Of a DNA stretch of 64,000 bases, positions 48,957 through 58,672 are shown one piece after another; the first letter of the stretch is position 1; each line of letters starts with the position of its first letter. The stretch is from assembly GCA_037952775.1 (NCBI GenBank), contig JBANAY010000004.1, positions 11,222,001-11,286,000 of the forward strand. Direction: 5' to 3'. The notes below the pieces were generated by a model. It was not told the DNA's origin. It saw nothing but the letters and a program-made list of their open reading frames with translations, and ran no database searches. The position numbers were made by a program, and so were the translations under genes. The DNA is from Clonostachys chloroleuca (lineage: Eukaryota; Ascomycota; Sordariomycetes; Hypocreales; Bionectriaceae).

Positions 48957-50149
48957 TATACTAAGAAGATATAGTTTTTATAAGATTAAGTTAATTAGTT
49001 TAATATATATTTTATAGATACTTATTAGGAGTTAGCTAATATAATAAATCTTATAATATAATAAGCTATTATAAATACTAATCTTTATACTTAAGCTATA
49101 ACTATTAACTAGAAAAAAGAATTAGAATAACTATTTAAACTATTATTATTTAAAATATTTAATAGGAATTAGAATAATCTCTAGAGATTTATAATCTAAC
49201 TCTAAGTATATTTTAATTATTTTATAAATGTTTTTTAATAGATTTTTAATATTTAAAATAAAAAATATAAAATAGAATATAAAATTAATCTACTCTTTTA
49301 GAATATATTATACTTAATCTTTAATATTTAATATCTTTAATTACTAGCTAAAACTAAATAAAAAAAATTATATATTATATCTTATTATTTAAATTAATTT
49401 AAAAAAAAGTCTAAAAGGAACTTTATAAGAAAATAAGTTAGTAAATATCTATAAATATATAATTATAATTATAAGAATTAATAATTAATAATACTAATAG
49501 TAATATTATATAGTATAACTAACTATATATAAATAGATATTAAATTAATATTAAATCTATATTATTCCTAATAAAAAATATTCTATAGCTATAAATATTT
49601 TTTTTTATTAGTTTTACTATAAATAAGAGTATATTTTAAGATCAGATAATATAATAATTTAATATATATTTTTTAAGAATATAATTAGTAGTTTATATCT
49701 AAACCTTTAATACTATAAGATAAAGTTAAAATATTATACTTTTAGTCCAGATATAGATATTAATCTTATAAAAACTCTAGTAATAGGAGGTATTTATATA
49801 GCTAGATATATAAATAATCTAGCTATAGCTATAGCCCCTAAGGGGAAAAGCTTATTATCTAATAATAATAACTATATTTCCTTTCTAATTTAAAACTTAT
49901 TATAATTAATTAATTAATTATATTTTATTATTAATTACTTAAGTAATTAATTACTAGATATTTAATAAGTATTTAAATAATTATAATATTAAATATAAAT
50001 ATTTCTAATCTCTTAGAGTTTAATTAATACTTCTAATAAGATCTTTAAAATAATAATAATAATAATCTAAAATAATCTAATATAGTTATTTACTAAATAT
50101 ATTTATAATATATCCCTCTAATTAATTAAGGGTTTACTTATAGTAATAA

Positions 50150-51065
50150 AACTACTTTTAATATTATAGATCTAGTAGCTATATCTACTTAGTCTATTAC
50201 TTTATATAGTCTACTACTTATAACTACTATTATAGGAACTTATAGAGAATTAAGATAAGCTTAAGTAAATACTATATCTTAAGAATAATTACTCTCTTAT
50301 ATAGATCTACTATAGTCTAATATATAACTTATAGTTTTAATATATTATATATTATATTAAGATAATTAAAGTAGAGATAGTTTTTAAAAATTAATTATTT
50401 AAACTTTATATTTTTTTTAATTATATTTAGATTAGGATATTATTTATATTAGGCTAGAGTATATTAAAGTTTATTTTAGTTTAATTTAAAATTATATATA
50501 TTTAGAAATAAAAAAAGCTAGTTATATAAAGTTATTAGTTATATTATCTCTATAAGTATAGTATATATTTATAACTATAGAATATTTTTATTAGAAATAA
50601 TATAGATTTAATATAAATTAAATATCTATTTATATATAATTAATTATCCTATATAATAGTTATAAATATATATTATATTTATAGAAATAAATTAATTAAT
50701 AACCTTAAGTAACTAACTTTTTTTATTTCTAAATATATATAATTTTAGATATAACTAAAATAAACTCTAATATATTCTAATCTAAATATAATTAAAAAAA
50801 AAATAAAGTTTAAATAATTAATTTTTAAAAACTATTTCTATTTTAATAATCTTAATATAGTATATAATATATTAAAATTATAAATTATATATTAGATTAT
50901 AATAGATCTATATAAGAGAATAGCTATTTCTAAAATATAGCTTTTTTTCTAGTTAGTCTCTATTCTCTATAAGTATCTATAGTAGTACTAAGTAAATTAT
51001 ATAATAAAGTAATAAACTAAATAGATATAGTTACTTAATCTATATTATTAAAAGTATTATAAATA
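50150..51065. repeat. Long imperfect palindrome
   Basis: Arm 50150-50590 is the reverse complement of about 50655-51065, with a loop of about 65 bp. Examples: GTTTTTAAAAATTAATTATT on the left returns inverted as AATAATTAATTTTTAAAAAC on the right, and CTTATATAGATCTACTATAG returns as TATAATAGATCTATATAAG. Differences between arms look like transitions. Confidence 0.7.
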
Positions 51066-51407
51066 AAGACTACCTTTAGGCTATAGAAAGTTATATATAA
51101 GATAGATAGTACTAATCTACCTTAGTAACTAATAAAGGTAATTTTACTTTAAATAAGTAAAGTTTTAAATAAAAACTATTATAAATACTCTAGTAAATAT
51201 ACTAATATATATATATATTTATTTCTATAGCTTAGATACTCTTTTAGATAGTTATTAATAATATTATTTATATATCTATTATTACTAGCTCTATAGTATT
51301 TATATATTAATAATAACTTATATTATATAGCTATTTTATAATCTAATTATACTATTTAGAATAATATTTTAATTAGTTTAATCCTAATCTACTCTAGATC
51401 TATTTAT

Positions 51408-52861
51408 TGCGAGGGAATATTGAAAGATACTAATACGAAGTTATAGTTAATCTACCTTACTTCCTGAAAGAATCTGATTCGCCGAGTTCCGAGAAAATAT
51501 ACTGCTATAATGAATACTAACTCGCCCCTCCGATAACTCCTATTGAGCATAGTAGTAGCGCTAGTGACTACTGCAGCGTGATTAACGACCTGAGGTTTAA
51601 GATCCAACAACTTAGGGAGGAACTGAAGTACTATAAGCAAACGGGCCCTGATGTGCTTTATAAGGATAGGCTGCTCGAGGTTAGGTTTTATGAGCTACCT
51701 AAAGAAAAAAGAAGAGAGCTTGAGAGTATTCTAAGAGACTTTGCGGTCGATCTCGATGGATCTCGGAGGAGGAAGACACCCCCCTTCCCTAGCCCTGATC
51801 ACTCCGAGTTCAGAATTAAGCCCAAGCATGCCTCTTCCTCTCCAGGATCCAACCCCTTACCAGCCGACTCCGCCTATGCCTCCATATCCACTGCTGCCAA
51901 GTCCTTGAGCCTTCTCGATATGAGCTCAACCAAATCATCGAAGCGAAAGAGGGAGAAGTGTTTACAAGAGATTCCAGTTTGCCTATACCCTAAGTCTTCT
52001 AAAGGGTGTAAAATCCAACGGCGAGGTAGATCCAAAGGTACCAAGTCCAGTAGCGATAACTCTAGCCGCGACTCGCAACAAAGTCCTACTGCCGATAATA
52101 ATAATAATTCGAACAAACGCAGATATAGAAAGACTAGCTGTGAAATATATAATAAGTTCTACCCCGGCAGCTCAAGTAAGGATACACATAAGTTCGATCT
52201 ACAGCTATACGACCCATTCGAGAGCTTCCGCTATAAGGCACTGTCCGTAGAGCAGGATTCATCGAGTAGGCACACTTCATTGGACGAGACGAGTTATTCT
52301 TTTGCACCCTTCGAGGGTTGCAATTCAGGCAAGTGTGCAGGGGGCTTGAATGGCTCTGAACAGTTAACTCGTGGAACTCAGTACTATGAGGGAGCTATTA
52401 TCTATTACAGTGGCGCACCTTTTTGTATCGATTTGTCGCGCGATCCGAGTGATGTATTACCTACCACTCACGCGCTCAGGAGTAGCCGAGGCCAGAACGG
52501 TTATCAGCAATTATCAGCCTTCACGCGGTCTCCCCGACGAATAGCATCTGGATCACTGACTGATCGAGGTCAGGTCCTGCGTTAGAAGTGTTCGGCCACT
52601 GACATCAATAATGATGAATTTCCTGTCCGGATAAATAATAATAGCGAAGAAATAAGCGACATCGAGCTAGACTTGGTTTGGACCGACAATCAGCAGGGCG
52701 TAGAACACCAAGCCTTGGAGCCCTGTGGAATTGGCGGCGTTTATCCCGAGGATCATTTTGTGGTGTCTGTCGCTGCTAAGCGGCCTAAGCAAGATATCCC
52801 TCAATCGACTACTAATTCGACGACCAACATCTGGTCAGGCGCGAGCAAGCTGAGCTGAGCG
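51408..52861 (+). pseudogene. frq: frequency (FRQ) circadian clock protein pseudogene or degenerate paralogue
   Basis: The long open part (51578-52585) begins DLRFKIQQLREELKYYKQTGP, then KDRLLEVRFYELPKEKRRELESILRDFA: the FRQ coiled coil and the block after it. Later segments are also FRQ-like: a basic KSSKRKRE stretch, YYEGAIIYYSGAPFCIDLS, and past an in-frame TAG at 52583-52585, DIELDLVW, EPCGIGGVYPEDHFVVSV. FRQ forms the negative arm of the fungal clock with FRH and CK1 and inhibits the white-collar complex. Here the gene lacks its 5' part, which stops at the edge of a repeat near 51408; upstream codons have TAA stops near 51434 and 51521, and the C-terminal region ends early at 52858. At about 480 codons it is half the usual FRQ length. 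It is clearly not the working clock gene. Confidence 0.82.
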
Positions 52862-53431
52862 GTGAGAAGATACGGTGCGAACATCCCAAGTGCCGAGATC
52901 GCAAGTTTCAACATGTCAACCACTTCCGAAACCAAGTCCAGGGGGTTGCTCTGCGGTCAACAGAGCAAGTGCAACAGAGGCGACAACGGAAGGCGAAACG
53001 GCGGCGCATGGCCAAGGGCAACTGCTAAAATTAGCGTAGGAAGTAAGGGTAGAAAATAAACTAATTGCAGTTGTCCTTCCAGAACACGGCCCTCGGCCTC
53101 TTCACATCGGCGTGGCTTTTCCTTGAGCTGCTTTCGCAGGTTTCGAACTCGTCCATAGCAGATGATAAATTTCTGTACAATCGGTTTGTTATGAGAAACT
53201 CAAACCCAAAAAAAAATTAAAAAATCCCAAAGAAACTGCGTACAAAGCGTTAACGGGAAAACATCGGTAGTCGCCTAACCAGCTATGGCTACATGCTCCA
53301 GCAAACCGCAATTGCCAAAGTTAATCATCCTTGATGCCTGATGATATTGCAATTGTGCCCCATCCCTGTCTCTTCCATATGTCAGCTTCCCCTTCCTTTG
53401 GCCCGTCCTACACTGTACAATTTAGAGTTCT

Positions 53432-54086
53432 CTACTTCCTGATAGTACTCTCCCCAGCGGCGTTGGAGGTTTCTTGAACGGCATCCATCTGGTGCTTATT
53501 CCAGCCCTGTAGTCGATCCTCCAACTTGCCAACGCTGTGCACGGCCTCGTCAATGTGGCTGCGGTCCCTCCAAAGCTCGTCAATCTGTTCAGCCTGACCT
53601 ATATGCTGCCTCTGCGTCGTCGATGCGGTTGGCTTAATGCCCTTCTCCATGTTCTCTTTCTCCGCCGATGAGCTACGCTCCGAATTATCTCCGTGTTGGA
53701 AAATCCAGGGTCGCGTGGAGATGTCGATTTTGCCGGGATGCTTTGCACCTGTCCCAGCGTCTGCCCAAAAAACGTGCTTACTACGCCTCTTGCTGGGAGG
53801 CTCGTCTACACCTAGAGCTGGAATGTAGCTAAGTTTCGAGTCGTGCATAGCTGATAGGGCAGCGGATACAAATAAGAACACCTGTAAGCTGAAAGCGACG
53901 AGGGATAGTGGGAGCAAGAGGGCATATCAAGCGTTGAATGATGCCGAGGATTTGCAGCGCTCCGGTGTTTGCTGTGCCTAATAATTGATATAGGTCTCTG
54001 TGGTTCTTCGCAATTCTGCCTACAGTGCTATAGAAGGAAATGTTTGTCGCCGCGCAAATGCCTGAATCACGCAAACATTTAATCAA
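53432..54086 (-). pseudogene. Membrane-protein C-terminal fragment, frameshifted (unknown family)
   Basis: Minus-strand frame from about 54062 (after a GATTCAG acceptor) reads ICAATNISFYSTVGRIAKNH and LGTANTGALQILGIIQRL. At about 53927 the frame moves by one base, and the other frame continues as a hydrophobic helix (YALLLPLSLVAFSLQVFLF), then MHDSKLSYIPALGVDE, a motif DISTRPWIF and a polar C-terminal tail ending at 53432. The two parts fit as one protein with a single extra base. I do not recognise the family. An N-terminal half is not visible upstream, where a MITE begins at 54486. Confidence 0.45.
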
Positions 54087-54233
54087 TTAACCATACAACC
54101 CTCGTTCCATTGCACGATGATCACATGCGGTCTGGATGTGATTATGTGCTACAGTAGATTACGAAATGTGACAAGAGAATGACTGATGAATTGAAAAAAC
54201 TCGGACACCAACCTTTGGATAGGCTTCCACCGG

Positions 54234-54486
54234 CAACCGGGTGACATAGGAAATGAGACACCAAAATTCTAAGCCTTTTAATTCTTAAAGAAAGAGAGTA
54301 AATTCAGATATAATAAAATAGAAAAAAATCTTATAAATTGAATAAAGCTTTAAATTATTTATAAATAATTTATTATAATTTTTTCTTAAATATTTCTAGA
54401 GATATTTTAGGAATTAAATAGTAGAAAAAATAATCAAAGGTACCTCCTCATGGATTTGGTGTCTCAATTCCTATGTCACCCGGTTG
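54234..54486. mobile_element. MITE with 32-bp terminal inverted repeats
   Basis: 54234-54265 and 54455-54486 are inverted copies of each other with one mismatch in 32 bp (CAACCGGGTGACATAGGAA... and ...TTCCTATGTCACCCGGTTG). Both sides carry the same 5 bp outside the repeat, ACCGG (54229-54233 and 54487-54491), a probable target-site duplication. The 189-bp interior is AT-rich with no coding capacity. The 253-bp size fits a non-autonomous DNA transposon; the superfamily is not clear. Confidence 0.82.
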
Positions 54487-55201
54487 ACCGGACCAAATGC
54501 CCTGAATCTCCTCCCGTTTGCGTCATTTTGGTGGGTCTTGTCCGGCGAACCACCTGTCATGGAAATCTGATCGAAACGCATATGAGGTTATGCCGTCGTT
54601 TGGAATTAGGACTGTTTTTCACTGGCATTGGACTCTTACAGGACGCAAGGCGATTCACTTAGCAAAAGAACGCATAAAGACTAGTACTCGGCCGGACAAA
54701 CTCTAGTACGACTACGTGTCGCGCCTATGGCGGTCGTCCCAATGTGAGGGTGAGAGACCAGACGTCAAAGTAATATAGGCAGAATTTATTGACAAATTTG
54801 ATCAGGTCCTCCTTCAGGAGGTTGCCGCAGCTGGACATGTCCTAATCAAGTATGGCCGCACAGAAATCGACGGATATGCGTTCTGCTCAGGCCTAAGTGC
54901 ACTCAACGTCTTATGAAACAAACTGCGTGCACGCTTGTTGTGGGTCTAATCCGATCAGGTGACCGGCTAGGTAGCACTACGGGCAAATTCTGACTGGGCG
55001 AGGTCCCCACCACCTATTAGTAATTAATTTATCCGCGAAACCATTAGAAATATGGATCTAGCATAAGTTTGATTACTAATATTGAGAAAGCCTCCAATCG
55101 GTTTATTATGGTTTTGTGCATGGCCCCTGACGTTATTCGGGTTTTTCCCAATCTTTTCTAATAAATACCAATTGTGTCCTGTCAGATGCAAATCAACAGC
55201 T
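54487..55201. other. Intergenic spacer
   Basis: About 700 bp between the MITE and the start of the next ORF. Short open frames at 54450-54706 overlap the MITE end and are not supported. Confidence 0.5.
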
Positions 55202-56578
55202 ATGGCGTTCCCATTCATGCAAATGCCATTTGACTTGCGGACGCAAATCCTCTTTCACTGTCTTGTCACCAATTACCCTATCGCAATTGCATCATGTGCC
55301 AAAAAGTGCTACGTAGGCGGTCTATTTCTTTCGGAAGAGCCAGCGTTTTTTAATATCCTCGTCACAAGTCATCAACTTTGGAATGAGGGACTACGGGTAT
55401 TCCTTACATACAATTGCTTCGTTTTCGGCGATTTCATATCAGCCCATGGGCAATTCAAAGCATCGCCGAGATGGCGGCCAGAGTATGGCTTAATTGACGG
55501 ACGAATTTGCGAGCATCAGAGATCAACAATATGCGGGTGTAATGATTTCGATATTCACTGCAATCTTGGTCCTTATCAATATCCTGACACAGGACAGGTT
55601 CTCCCCTTGTGGTTAGACCAAAAGTATCTTGGCCGTATCAAGCACATAATCATCATTCTCCATCAAGGAGAACTAGAAACATACCACAACGAACCGCAGG
55701 ATAATTATAACCTAATCCAAGCGTTTCTATTTCTTGAGAAAGTGAATCAAATGCAAGCCAAGCTAGAGTCACTATTCATCATAACAGAGCATTCCACCCG
55801 GGAGGAACCGTCTGATCATAGTACTTCTCCATTCAATCCTCATCTTCGGGAGTTAGGCTCTGGCAGACACCTAATACCTATCCTTCGATCTCTTCTTAAG
55901 CGATGTTCAAGAATACATGTGCATTTCTCAACTTTCAACCACGTGGACAACAACATGATGAACGTGCCATCAGGACCACGACTCAATTCAGAAACAGCTA
56001 TGAGCGCACGAAGCTACCTTTCGACTATAGAGCTCAGCGGTGATATTCATGGCTGGAAGCTTCCTTCTGGTATATCTTTCTCAAGGCTTATGCCGGATGG
56101 TCAGCGATTTGACGTATCAGATGATGGCAGATTTCTCCTTTGCTTTGATACAGTGGAGATTTACGCTGTCCAATTCCTTGAATATGAGGAACTTCGCCGA
56201 TACATAGTGACTCACCGAGCCAATCTTCTTCGGGCGGATCGGTTGTGCGACCATCAAGGTCTCCTCGATCGAAGAGACCCCTGGTTTAAGTACCAAGTCT
56301 TTACTCCGATGGATGATCGATCAGCCAGATCTTCATTGCACTACCTAGAAGATCAGTTGCGGCAAGACTATGGTGCAAGCCGTGATATATCTTCCTTGGA
56401 TCTGAGCTTCCAGCTGCCTTTTGGGATCTTAGAAAGGCTGTGGGTTCCTGAGCGACCTAATGAGGGCTATACTGTATCAGATGGTCGGTCTCTCTCTGAG
56501 ATGGTCATGGACTGGGGGGGCAGGAAGCGCCCAATGATGATGCAGACGACGAGAATGAGTGGTTGCATGACCTCTTGA
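55202..56578 (+). CDS. Uncharacterised fungal protein with F-box-like N-terminus; late frameshift
   Basis: A single open frame of about 460 codons. I prefer ATG 55202 (MAFPFMQMPFDLRTQILFHCLV) over the upstream in-frame start at 55082, because the first looks like a degenerate F-box helix (M-P-x-D-L-R-x-x-I-L) and the upstream 40 residues look like translated leader. The middle has the L-x-x-E-P-A-F-x-N-I-L-V-T-x-x-x-L-W-x-E layout of fungal F-box-type hypotheticals; no catalytic motif seen. The end is odd: after MVMDWGG the frame turns basic and Met-rich, while the next frame gives an acidic tail (EAPNDDADDENEWLHDLL). A G7 run at 56514-56520, one G short, would explain this. Confidence 0.6.
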   Translation: MAFPFMQMPFDLRTQILFHCLVTNYPIAIASCAKKCYVGGLFLSEEPAFFNILVTSHQLWNEGLRVFLTYNCFVFGDFISAHGQFKASPRWRPEYGLIDGRICEHQRSTICGCNDFDIHCNLGPYQYPDTGQVLPLWLDQKYLGRIKHIIIILHQGELETYHNEPQDNYNLIQAFLFLEKVNQMQAKLESLFIITEHSTREEPSDHSTSPFNPHLRELGSGRHLIPILRSLLKRCSRIHVHFSTFNHVDNNMMNVPSGPRLNSETAMSARSYLSTIELSGDIHGWKLPSGISFSRLMPDGQRFDVSDDGRFLLCFDTVEIYAVQFLEYEELRRYIVTHRANLLRADRLCDHQGLLDRRDPWFKYQVFTPMDDRSARSSLHYLEDQLRQDYGASRDISSLDLSFQLPFGILERLWVPERPNEGYTVSDGRSLSEMVMDWGGRKRPMMMQTTRMSGCMTS

Positions 56579-56989
56579 TGTTAAAAATATTTTTTGATGC
56601 GAGTTTAGTATATAACCAACAGAGGATTACTGACTATTTTAATTATGTTGATATATGAGGGGTTAGTGTTGTAATTGGATTTTGAGCATAGATAGATATC
56701 CTCTGGCGATGTCAGCACATACAGATCCCCTTATACCGGTCTGCCTCCGTCAAACCCTTGTTTCTTTAGTAGTGCCAATGGGTCATCTGGTTTTTTCGGG
56801 GTTCGTGGATGCCTCTATGCTATAACCCCCAGCCTCAGTGTGATAGACGAGCCTTGAGCAAGATTTGTTGTTAGTATCTACAAAGCGTTTCTTTTTACCA
56901 TTTTTGGTCGACGTGATGTTTTGTATCCTTTCACTACCTATTCTTTATATAGTTTTCTGATCCGGCGTAAGACCCAAGCAGGGCCGAAA

Positions 56990-57600
56990 TAGTCCTGCGA
57001 AGTAGCGATCCATGTAGCGAGGCTAGCAGCTAACTATAATCCCTCTAAGATATATATATGCTTCTTACTCTAATAAGAATAGCGCCTAAACGAGCATCAA
57101 CCTTATAAGGCTCTAAGAGACCAACCCAGCGAATCTTATTCCCCTTTCGGTCCTAATACCTTACTAAATAGTGAATAGGGAAGGCCGAATAACAAATCTA
57201 GAAAATAACCTTTAAGATTTCTTACTAAGGTTAACTATCAAAGCATACGCTTAATCGCGGTATTAGAAACCTTACTCTTAGCAGTTACTATATAAAATAA
57301 AACTATAACACTCTAGGCAGGAATATAAGCCAGAGCTGCTCGAGATATTTAATATACAAGCATTATACCAGGTAGCTATAGTATTAAAAGCTGTAACTAT
57401 TTTATTAGTCTGGGAGAAAGTTTTACCCAGCTCTATAGGGGATAACAACAGTTTGATCATCTGTAGTTTATCAGCGCAAGACGCCCACCACAGTAGGCTG
57501 CACCCAATATAAAGCTGATCCTAAGTATTAATACCAGCAGTAATAAGAACTTAGCTGATATCCTAAAAGATTCCTATGATGACCAAGATTCAATAAATCT
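56990..57600 (-). mobile_element. RIP-mutated transposable-element remnant
   Basis: AT-enriched, TA-rich stretch between balanced flanks. On the minus strand near 57190-57050 a fragment reads YLVRY, then RKGNKIRWVGLLEPYKVDAR, which looks like the end of a retroelement polyprotein but could be something else. Confidence 0.3.
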
Positions 57601-57661
57601 CTGTCCTTTAGGTGCATTAGGTACTTTGTACTTAGACAAGCATCTTTGACAGGGGAATAAT

Positions 57662-58672
57662 TTAGAGATTATAAGAGGACTTAAAAGTTTCCCTAAGCCA
57701 CGAGACCAAGTCTTCGCCCAGCTCCGCCGGCCTTTCAAGAAGCGCCCAGTGACCACCAGGTCTCACCACACTCTTCACGTTGGGAAGCAGTCCAGCAGCA
57801 ATGCTCCCCTGCAATGCGACGGGCCTGCAGACTTGATCATCTTTTCCTCCCCAGAAAAACGCTGGGACGTTGACGACCTTTGCCTCGTCTGGAATCGACT
57901 TCTCCGCTTCACTTTGGACCCCCTCCGTAGCGGCCTTGTACCAGCAAAGAGAAGACGCGAAACCTCCTTTTTCCGGCTTGAAGCGGTTCTCAAAGTCCCT
58001 CTTGTGCTCGTCCGTCGCATAGGGCGACACCGGCTGTGTTCGACCATTGCTGACAAAGTCGCGCATCCCGCCCGGCGAGCACCAATTCTCGAGCCACGAC
58101 ATGGGGTCACCAAAGGCAACGCTGTAAACGGAGTCGAGGTTCTTGGCCATGATCTCGGCGGCGTCCCCGGCCGTGAAGAAGTGCCAGTACTCGAGGAGGC
58201 CCACCCCAAACGCGGCCTTGGTGGCCTTGTTTGTCTCGTCCAGGTCAAATTGCCCTGTCGGTGGCATGTACGCCACGTTGAGCATCACCAGCCCGCTCAC
58301 ACGGGAAGGATGGTAGTTGTAGAAGCGCTGGCACATGGCGCTTCCCCAATCGTGGCCGAGGGAGATGACCTTGGTCAGCGATTCGGCATCGAGAATCTCA
58401 ACGGCATCGCCTGCCATCTTGGGCCACGCGTACTCTTTGGCGTCGGTAGGCCTCGAGGTTTCCCCGTATCCGAGGCAGTCAAGAGCGACCACGCCGTAGC
58501 CATTGGGGACGAGGTAGTCATTGATGAGGCCGGCCCAGAGAAGCGCTGAGTCCGGCCAGCCGTGGAAAAGAATGAGGGTGGGCTTTGCTTCTTGAGCAGG
58601 GGAGGTGTAGTAGGTGTAGGTGTATCCCCGCGAGACCTTGAGGGTCTTCTTGGTGAGTTTTGAAAGATCCAT
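57662..58672 (-). CDS. Soluble epoxide hydrolase-type alpha/beta hydrolase
   Basis: Intronless, 336 aa, from ATG 58672 (MDLSKLTKKTLKVSRGYTYTYY). An upstream in-frame ATG at 58810 exists but the extra residues do not look coding. Motifs in order: HGWPDS near residue 40 (oxyanion hole), GHDWGS near 105 with Asp as nucleophile, a cap domain with EYWHFF, the acid in WGGKDDQV, and the catalytic His in GGHWALLERP near 315. The Asp nucleophile within G-H-D-W-G marks an epoxide hydrolase (or a close fluoroacetate/haloalkane dehalogenase relative). It would add water to an epoxide to form a diol; the substrate is unknown. GC-rich, no lesion; cytosolic, no signal peptide. Confidence 0.9.
   Translation of the reverse strand: MDLSKLTKKTLKVSRGYTYTYYTSPAQEAKPTLILFHGWPDSALLWAGLINDYLVPNGYGVVALDCLGYGETSRPTDAKEYAWPKMAGDAVEILDAESLTKVISLGHDWGSAMCQRFYNYHPSRVSGLVMLNVAYMPPTGQFDLDETNKATKAAFGVGLLEYWHFFTAGDAAEIMAKNLDSVYSVAFGDPMSWLENWCSPGGMRDFVSNGRTQPVSPYATDEHKRDFENRFKPEKGGFASSLCWYKAATEGVQSEAEKSIPDEAKVVNVPAFFWGGKDDQVCRPVALQGSIAAGLLPNVKSVVRPGGHWALLERPAELGEDLVSWLRETFKSSYNL

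Noticed and set aside
57749..58549. 266-codon plus-strand open frame
   Set aside because: Antisense to the epoxide hydrolase, which has all catalytic motifs.
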